This document shows positions 56,931 to 64,000 of a DNA stretch of 64,000 nt, piece by piece. The translations under genes were made by a program, and so were the position numbers. Origin of the DNA: Puccinellia tenuiflora (Eukaryota > Streptophyta > Magnoliopsida > Poales > Poaceae); NCBI GenBank assembly GCA_012064385.1, contig QRDG01000131.1, positions 1,535,702-1,599,701 of the forward strand, written 5' to 3'. Within the stretch, counting starts at the first letter, position 1. Each line of letters begins with the position of its first letter. The notes beneath the pieces were generated by a model, which saw only the letters and a program-made list of their open reading frames with translations, searched no databases and was not told the origin of the DNA.

Positions 56931-59900
56931 AATGTCGTGCTCACTGACTCCTTCTCTGCACCGCACTGGGAAGCACCATCATGCATGCCGCTGCCGGACA
57001 TCGACGCGCATATCTCCCGCACCCAAAGCCCATTAGTTTTCGTGGAAATTATGTTCTCCAAAAATAGTGAAATTCAGTACATACAAACATGAAGCGTTAA
57101 GAAGCAAATCCTTGTTTAGCATATATATTCACAGAAGCAAACTATAGGACCATAATCGGTTGTGTCTATTGACAATGCAGTGCCACATATTTACAAAGGT
57201 TTAGGATATTCTAAATCGAAGATGACAAAAAGCTTCAGTGCCCTTGGAATGTAAACTAATAATGTCTCAACCAAAAAATAAATATCTAAAACTGAATGCT
57301 CATGTTAATTAAGAACATCAACAGAAATAAAATTATTCCAGAGATTCTAGAAAGGTAAAATGCAAGTTCATCGAGTGAAATACAGCGAGATGTAACAAAT
57401 AACTGAATGCAATGAAAAATAAGCTTACAATTTAGCATGTGGCGAGAGTTGAAATCGACCCAGTGAAGTTAGTGCGGTGCAGACCTACACCAAAAGGCGC
57501 CCAATTTTCTGTGAAAGAACACGATATATCTAAATTCATAATATAAAACACCAATCAGAGGGGAATTGATTCATCACCTCCAAGTACGAATATGCATAAA
57601 TCGTCATCCCAGCTCAGCAAGACCCTGCAAACAAATTCCCTTTATGAGTTTCCACTTTCAACCAAGGCTTGATTCGAAAGCTATTTAAACTTTTGCACTG
57701 ATTTACAAAATATAAAAAGTTGAATGGAAGGTGTAAATATTCAATTTTGCACTGATTTGGCACAGGAACTGGCCCTTTCCCACTACTGAAAATCAGTGTG
57801 ATTTTGCACAGGGACTATTTAATGTTTCGCGGTGATTTTGCACAGGGACTGGTCCTTTCCCGCTGCCAAAAACTTAAGAAAAGTTCAGGGGAGTTTCCTC
57901 AAACTACTGCATGTCACAAAAGTGTGATTACAAAGGCTGCTGCTCAAACCATGTGAAGCACGGCAGAGAATGATGCCTTCCTCTGTGCTCTTTTAGTATC
58001 TACTTGCAACAATCTCATTTGTAGGTACATCCGGTCATCACAAGAAGCCAATGTCAATTCATAACCAGCTTGTTTGGTACTTTGTAGGTACTAATTAATG
58101 CAGCACAACAATTTCAGACCTGACTCCTCCATGAACAACAATATCTGAAGGAAAAAGGTGGCTCCCATGCTATTGTATAGGAAAGATGGGAATATCCAAA
58201 GGAAATAGCACTACAGAAAACCTGACAACACAATTGACCTGTTCAAGCATAATAATAAACTCCTCTCATAAACTCATTGAGGACGCAGACAAAGCATTGC
58301 ATTCCAATGCAGTGGCACCTTCATGGTATTAATACTATTCATTGAATTGATCATTTTGAAAAAACAAATATTGGCTGAGACCTTGAGATCCGATTTAAAG
58401 TAATCACTGGGAAGCGAACATGCATTTTCTCTCTTTATAGATAAGCTTGAGCAATATTCTGTCAATTTCTAGGAGAGTAAACTTTGAGGAATAGATAGTT
58501 GCATGCCTGAACTAAACACATCTTTAACCAGAAAAGAAGACACTAAATGGCCACTCAGGCCTGAACTGAAACTAAGGTCACTCTCTGATCTTCCCCACAA
58601 AACTGGACTTTTAATTTGTACGCTATACATACATTAAGAACATAAGCATGCTCGCAAAAAATGAATTATGTGTTCATAGAAAACACCAAGCATGAGAAAC
58701 ATTATCATACTCGGCAATTAACAGCCCACTAACAAACCTTGGGCTTTTTTCTCGGCAACATAGAAATCATACATTGTTTTCACAGATTGATTCCCAAAAA
58801 ACAGCCACATTACATTCTGTCCATAATATGCATAATTTGTTTTTGGCGTGGAGAAAAGAAAAACAAAGAAGGCCGGTGGCGTGGATCTTACCTTCGGCAG
58901 CACGACGCGGTCGCATGGGAAGAAAAACTCCTAATAATCAGCAGATTACTGTGCTGCACAGCTCTCTAATTTATGTTATCATGTTTGGGCCGGTCCCAAC
59001 TTCAGCCTGAAGCTACACATGCCTAAGCTGAAGGCCTGAAGCAAACAGGGTATAAATCCATGATATGCTCATTGTTCCAGCACCATGTATGATAGGCTAA
59101 ATCAAAGCTCGTATTCACTGATCAACCACAAGTATATCAATTTTTAAGGTTCATTCATAAAGTACCAATATAATTTTTACTGTCTAGTCAAACTGATAAA
59201 TATGCGGCATCTGTTAGCCATGAATGGTAATGGTAATTGGACAGTACCAAAATGATCACTTACCCAATTCCAGTCTCAAGAAAGCAAAATCACATTGCTC
59301 CTATTTCCTTAAAATAATAAATTATGACAGCACTAAACAGCCGATCATCGGAATCTGGGCGCTCACCTAGGACTGAAAAAGATCCATGGGCATCCTCACA
59401 AGGTCTGATGCCTCTAACCCTGCAGCAAACCAAGACCGACAAGATAAAATTTTAAAGCATGTCTGACCAAACAAATTACAGTAGAGCAGATATTATATAC
59501 ACTTTGTATAACTCGTTCTATATTCTAATGCAATGTTTTTCAGGCTTATAGAATTGCAGAATACGTCTAGTACACTTATAGTCATATTTTGTCAATTGAA
59601 ATGCACATATGTTCCATACAGAAGAATGTGTTCCATAGGTTTCCCAAATCCCACACACACCTGAACCACAGGTGACTGGAGATCAGCGGCAAAGGCCTGG
59701 AAACCCTATGAATCCAGCGCGAAGAGAGTCACGATATCACCTAATCTAGAAGTTTAACTGAATTTTTTCCACCTAAAACCATGCCAAGAATTAGAAGGAC
59801 ATGGCTCTGCCAAAATTTACTAAAAAAACATTGAAGGCCTAGCAAGGCAAGACAAAGAAATATTTGATTATTACCAGCAGACCTGCAAATTGTAGAATGC

Positions 59901-60280
59901 AAATTGTGATCCACATATATTTTGAGACATAACTGTTCAGCAAAATGTTATTAACTGCAAGACCGACATATGTACATAAATTGCTAACCAATTTAATCTG
60001 TAAGAGAACCAACAATCTGACGCTCAACTGGACCTTATTGTTAAATATTAGTAAGCATCTCTGGGTTGTATCACCATATCTACCTCGTGTCCAAAGGGAA
60101 ATCATAACCGAATTCTACGAAAGAAGCCCAGACACCCGAAATAATAAGTATTGATAATGCTTTATACTATGAAATGATATCTCATCCATATTCTAAAAAA
60201 AACCAGGGCTATGCATAAATAGATATGTTAATCTGAGAAAAGCATTTGCACAAGCAAGTGCCGTGTAGTCTGTTCTTTTT
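56931..60280. other. AT-rich sequence without a clear gene
   Basis: No long frame. The word 'gattttgcacagggact' is repeated locally around 57790-57860. Several short GC-richer patches on the minus strand are open and bordered by AG/GT, for example 57438-57515 and 57598-57644. They are too short to prove a gene; see the findings. Confidence 0.35.
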
Positions 60281-60284
60281 TGAA

Positions 60285-60530
60285 GAACAAGGGCAGGAGC
60301 TCTGCCATTTTATATAAGAAGATAGTTGCCCAGTTAATTGAGGAAAACCGGGCGAAAACCGAAACAGAAACACAAAAAACACAAAAAGAAAACTAGAGTT
60401 TGGGGTTTAGAAGAAGAACACAGACATCAAAGAACATCGTCTGAGCCAGACACAAGAGCGCCGAGGCCCAAAACCACAAGACGCAGCTCGTGTGCAACCA
60501 AGACGACCATCAGAGAACAGCTCGTGTAGT
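60285..60530 (-). mobile_element. LINE-like 3' tail remnant, copy 1
   Basis: 'gggcaggagctctgcca' followed by 'ataagaagatag' and an A-rich stretch has a short T-run at its left. It resembles the copy at 61309. A T-run at the left means a poly-A end on the minus strand. The LINE assignment is from the recurring tail pattern and is tentative. Confidence 0.45.
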
Positions 60531-61270
60531 CTGTTCTACTTAACAAAGTAAATCAGTGAGAGGAGGAAGGTCTCAACCTGCAAGCTTAAACAGAGCATGT
60601 CGTTGAGGCAAAACTAAGCCATGTATCTCTGTTAGCCTCTAACTTCACTAGCCACCGGGAGCCGCTGGTTGTTGGCAGGGAAGAGTGGCCTGGTTGGGAG
60701 GCCAGGAGCACCGACGAACCAGTCTGCATGCCAAATGCAATGACTAAGGATAAATACACATAATTCTAAATTGCAGAGTTCTTTGACGCTCAAATATACG
60801 GACTACAGAGTGTTGTAGGTACAAGGATAGCTGGACCCCTTTTACTTGACCAAATGCAATTTAGAAAGTAGCCCACAATCATTCTCTGCAGCACGAGGAT
60901 ACAAGCGAAAACCGGAGAAAGTAACCTGTGAGGAAGTAAAAATGATAAGATGGACGAAAGGAAACAATTTTTTTTACAGTTCACAGTGGCATGTGTGAAT
61001 TCATTTATGTTCTCTGCAGCACGAGGATACATTTGACAAAATAAAACATCTGCTGTGACCAAGCAACATATTGATTAAAATGCTTCACCCCATGCTGCAA
61101 TTAAGGCATTGCCAGAGAGTAATATCCTCTACTCCCTCCGTTCCATAATGTAAGACATTTTACCAAGCTAGGATTTAATTGACAGGCAGTAGCACATAAT
61201 GCATATTATAGATTCTAGAGAGCAAACATACCCGCGGCAGCGAAGGACTCCACAAATAGTTGCTGACGCA
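60531..61270. other. Unassigned sequence with a short direct repeat
   Basis: 'ttctctgcagcacgaggata' occurs at about 60882 and 61010. An open minus-strand patch lies at 60644-60735. A single Stowaway end (CTCCCTCCGTTCCATAATG) is at about 61133-61151 without its partner. Confidence 0.4.
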
Positions 61271-61284
61271 AATGGAGCTCTTCT

Positions 61285-61450
61285 ATTTTTTTTTCTTTTT
61301 TTTCTTTCGAGTAACCGGCAGGAGCTCTGCCTTTTCATAAAGAAGAATAGATTGACCAGTTTATAAGGAAACTGGCCAAAACCGATACAAACACAACACT
61401 CACGTGTCTGGTTTATAAGGGAAACCAGACAAGAAAAAACCAACACGGCA
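61285..61450 (-). mobile_element. LINE-like 3' tail remnant, copy 2
   Basis: A T-rich run (61287-61305) precedes 'ggcaggagctctgcc' and 'ataaagaagaatag', then 'aactggccaaaaccgataca', as in copy 1. It reads as the poly-A end of a minus-strand retroposon. Confidence 0.5.
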
Positions 61451-61737
61451 TGGTTTTTCAGGAAAAACCTATCTATACCTAATAATAAAAGCAATAATGC
61501 TTCCGCGGTTTGGTTTGGTACGTCATTAAAATTAGCCATGAATATGTAATTAATTACCCACTATGCCACTCGTAAGTTAACATCCTTTCCTGCTTCTCCC
61601 CGTTTCACGGTTTCACCTATGGGATCGCTGGGTATGCCCTCCGTCAATATGTTTACGTGTGATTATCCTCTCTATTCGTATGGAAGACGGTCTCCTTCGT
61701 CCGTGATAGAATACGTATATGTATATACGTATAACTG

Positions 61738-61853
61738 TGTTAGATGTATTGTACCTAACCATGTAATCTTTGTTTCTATATAATGAGAAGGTATCGGCCG
61801 GCCCTTGTGTGCCGAGTCATCCCCCCAAACCCTATTCTCCTATTACGTTAACA
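61738..61853 (+). repeat. Short 5' LTR of a copia element
   Basis: It ends in GTTAACA directly before the primer site. TGTTAG at 61738 gives matching TGTTA/TAACA ends and a length of only 116 bp. A TATA-like CTATATAAT lies at 61776-61784. The 3' partner is outside the window, so the start is inferred. Confidence 0.6.
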
Positions 61854-61868
61854 TGGTATCAGAGCAGG
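61854..61868 (+). promoter_or_regulatory. Primer binding site of the copia element
   Basis: TGGTATCAGAGCAGG is the usual initiator tRNA-Met primer site of plant copia elements. Confidence 0.9.
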
Positions 61869-61936
61869 CCCTGACCTAGCCGCCGCTCTCATCTTCCGCC
61901 CAAATCTTCCGCTCGCCGTCGCCGCCGTTCTCCTTG

Positions 61937-64000
61937 ATGGCGACCACCACTTCCACCACCTCTCCCATCGTTGATCCTTCTCTTCCCATAGCCTCGACGC
62001 TCATGTCCTCGGCGCCCATGACCTCGGCGCCCGCTGTCGTGTCGTCGCTGCCCACGTCCTTCTTCACCGACGCTCTGGCCGTGACCGCAACGACGGGTCT
62101 CGCGGGAAGCACTCCGCCCGCCATGTTCTTCACCGACGCTCTGGCCATGACCGCGACGTCGGGTCTCGCGGGAAGCACTCCGCCCGCCATGTTCTACTCG
62201 ATGGCGGGGCAGGTCGCGCCACCGGCTCCTGCCAATCTGATGACGGGGTCCTCTTTCACCAACGCACCGGCACCGGTCTTCTCCAACACTGCCGTGCCAT
62301 CCGTCGTCAACATCGCGTCAGCCATCACCATTAAGCTGCACAGCGAGAACTTCTTGTTCTGGAGGGCTCAAGTCGCACCCCTTCTCCGCAGCCAGCTGCT
62401 TATGGGGTATGTCGACGGCTCAATGCCCTGCCCTCCTGATCGTGTTGGCGTTATGCATGCCGGTGGGATGGTGATTCCCCAAACCAATCCGGCCTATCAA
62501 CACTGGATCCAGCAGGACCAGTCCATCCTCTCGGCGTTCGTCTCTTCGATGACGGAGAGCATTCTCGGCATGGTGATGTTTGCCTCCACCTCCCGTGAAG
62601 CATGGGAGACACTCAGCGGCGCCTTTGTGTCGACATCCATTGCGCGCTCTTCTGGGATCCGTCAGCAGATGGCGGAGTTGAAGAAGCATGAGCTCACCAT
62701 TACCGTTTACTTCCACAAGATGAAGGCACTAGCTGATTCGCTGGCCAGCATTGGCGAGCCTCTGCGTGACGCCGAGTTCATCTCCTATCTTCTCGCTGGC
62801 CTCGACAGCGAGTACGACGCTCTCTATGAAGTCGTCAATGCGCGCACTGGACCCATGCCGATCCGTGATCTGTATGCCCAACTTCAGGCCACGGAGCATC
62901 GGGTCTCGGCGAGACGTGCTGCAGCTGCGGCACATCACCTTCCTGCCACGCAGATCGCAGCCTATGGAGCTCCCTCTGCTGCAGCCTATGGCGCTGCTCC
63001 TGGTGGTGGCTATCGTCCGCAGTATCGCCCCTCGCCACCGCCATCCCATGCACCCGCGCCTCCACCTCGGCCCGCACCAACACAACAAGCCAACCAGCAA
63101 GCACCGTCTGGTTCTGGCAATAGAAGGGGTGGTCACGGCCGTGATGTGACCTGCCAGCTCTGCGGCATCCCTGGTCACACCGCGTCAAAGTGCTTCAAAC
63201 GCTTCAACAAGGACTTCCTCGGCCTCGGCAACAACGGCAGCGGCACGGAGCGCCAATTGGCCATGGCAATGGCTGCCTCTCAAGGCAATGCACATGCTGG
63301 ACATCAACAGTCAGTTGATCCCGCGTGGTACGCTGATTCTGGTGCTACTCACCATATAACGCATGATCTCGACAGACTCACCACCAGTGAGGCATACCAC
63401 GGCACCGACCAAGTCCATGCAGCAAACGGTACAGGTATGCATATTCATAATATTGGTCGTGCACTGTTACCTACTCCGTCTACTAGACCACTTAGTTTAC
63501 ATCATGTTCTTCATGTTCCTGATGCTACTCGTAATCTTCTTTCTATGAGTAAGCTTTCACATGATAATAACGTATTCATTGAACTTCATCCACATGATTT
63601 GTTTGTAAAGGATCGGGACACGCGGGAGCCCATTCTTAGAGGTCCTTGCCATGATGGTTTATATGAGATTAAAGCCCCAGTTATCAAGCAAGCGCTCAGC
63701 AGTGTTAAGGTGTCACGGGATATGTGGCACAGTCGCCTAGGCCATCCAGCTTTACAAATTGTTCAACATGTTCTTCGCAGTCATGATTTGCCATCTGTCT
63801 TAGAGTCCAATAAAACATCGTCAGTTTGTGATGCATGTCAACAAGGAAAGAGTCATCAACTACCTTTCTCTCTGTCCACTCGTGTAACACAATTACCATT
63901 AGAGATTATTTATTCTGATGTTTGGGGTCCTGCCCAGACTTCTGTTAGTGGACATCGCTTTTATGTGAGTTTTGTTGATGCATACAGTCGTTTCACCTAG
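61937..64000 (+). pseudogene. Copia gag-pol, 5' part (gag, protease, integrase start)
   Basis: Open from ATG 61937 to the window end. In order: a Ser/Thr/Ala-rich head with a 66-bp tandem duplication (about 62060-62193), a copia-type gag core (residues about 125-310, with WRAQVAPLLRSQLLMG and YHKMKALADSL-like helices), a Pro-rich linker, a CCHC knuckle (CQLCGIPGHTASKC, about residue 406), a protease with WYADSGATHHIT (about 466), the GAG-pre-integrase part with MWHSRLGHPA and CDACQQGK (H, H, C, C), and YSDVWGPA with the first integrase Asp. The last three bases are TAG, where copia integrases have Trp (after DAYSRFT). This is either a nonsense change or a real break, so the element may be dead. 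Reverse transcriptase and RNase H would lie beyond the window. Confidence 0.85.

Noticed and set aside
61474..61560. 'tatctatacctaataataaaag', resembling some Helitron starts
   Set aside because: No matching 3' hairpin end or second copy was found in the window.

Overview
The window is nuclear DNA of a grass, most likely a Triticeae species (wheat, Aegilops or barley group). The evidence is nested LTR retrotransposons with perfect or near-perfect 5-bp target duplications, Stowaway (CTCCCTCC, TA duplication) and Tourist/Harbinger (TAA/TTA duplication) MITEs, and a GC-rich grass-type exon structure in the one clear host gene. No bacterial, organellar or CRISPR feature is present.

Layout. (1) 1-8.3 kb is a gene-proximal MITE zone: three Tourist-like copies of one family (785-1047, 6476-7354, 7527-7799), a three-level nest of MITEs (6476-7354), and two larger Harbinger-type elements (2034-3040, 3981-5469). 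(2) 8501-10516 (+) is the only confident intact host gene, a five-exon IQD (IQ67-domain calmodulin-binding) protein of 541 residues. (3) 11.38-46.9 kb is a single decayed Harbinger transposon split by three LTR retrotransposons: element A (11417-23000, minus, duplication TCCCT), element C (23870-29661, minus, duplication TGACC) and element D (29904-46876, minus, duplication AATG[A/C]). Element A carries an element of a related subfamily at the same base in both of its LTRs. Element D, a Tat-lineage gypsy with degraded gag-pol, carries element E (33073-37709, plus, duplication TCTCC), which contains an 89-bp tandem array. C and D each carry a spliced coding region antisense to the element, of the plant 'putative gypsy type transposon' kind with a coiled-coil tail. 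(4) 47-53.6 kb holds a decayed LTR fragment and two Helitron-related segments, one with the N-terminal part of a Rep/helicase protein. (5) 54123-56921 is a near-palindromic Mutator-like foldback element (9-bp duplication) with a 2.34-kb Harbinger element inside that carries a broken SANT/NAM-associated ORF. (6) 57-61.7 kb is AT-rich and mostly unassigned, with two LINE-like 3' tails on the minus strand. (7) 61.74-64.0 kb is the 5' end of a Ty1/copia element: a short LTR, a tRNA-Met primer site, and gag to integrase cut by the window end.

How it fits together. The host gene and its promoter sit at the left, with short DNA elements piled upstream. A dead Harbinger just downstream became the landing site for about 34 kb of LTR retrotransposons. 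The insertion order can be read from the duplications: Harbinger first, then A, C and D into it, a related LTR element into A (or into its parent), and E into D. Most element genes are broken by stops or frameshifts, so the region looks like inactive heterochromatic filler beside one active gene.
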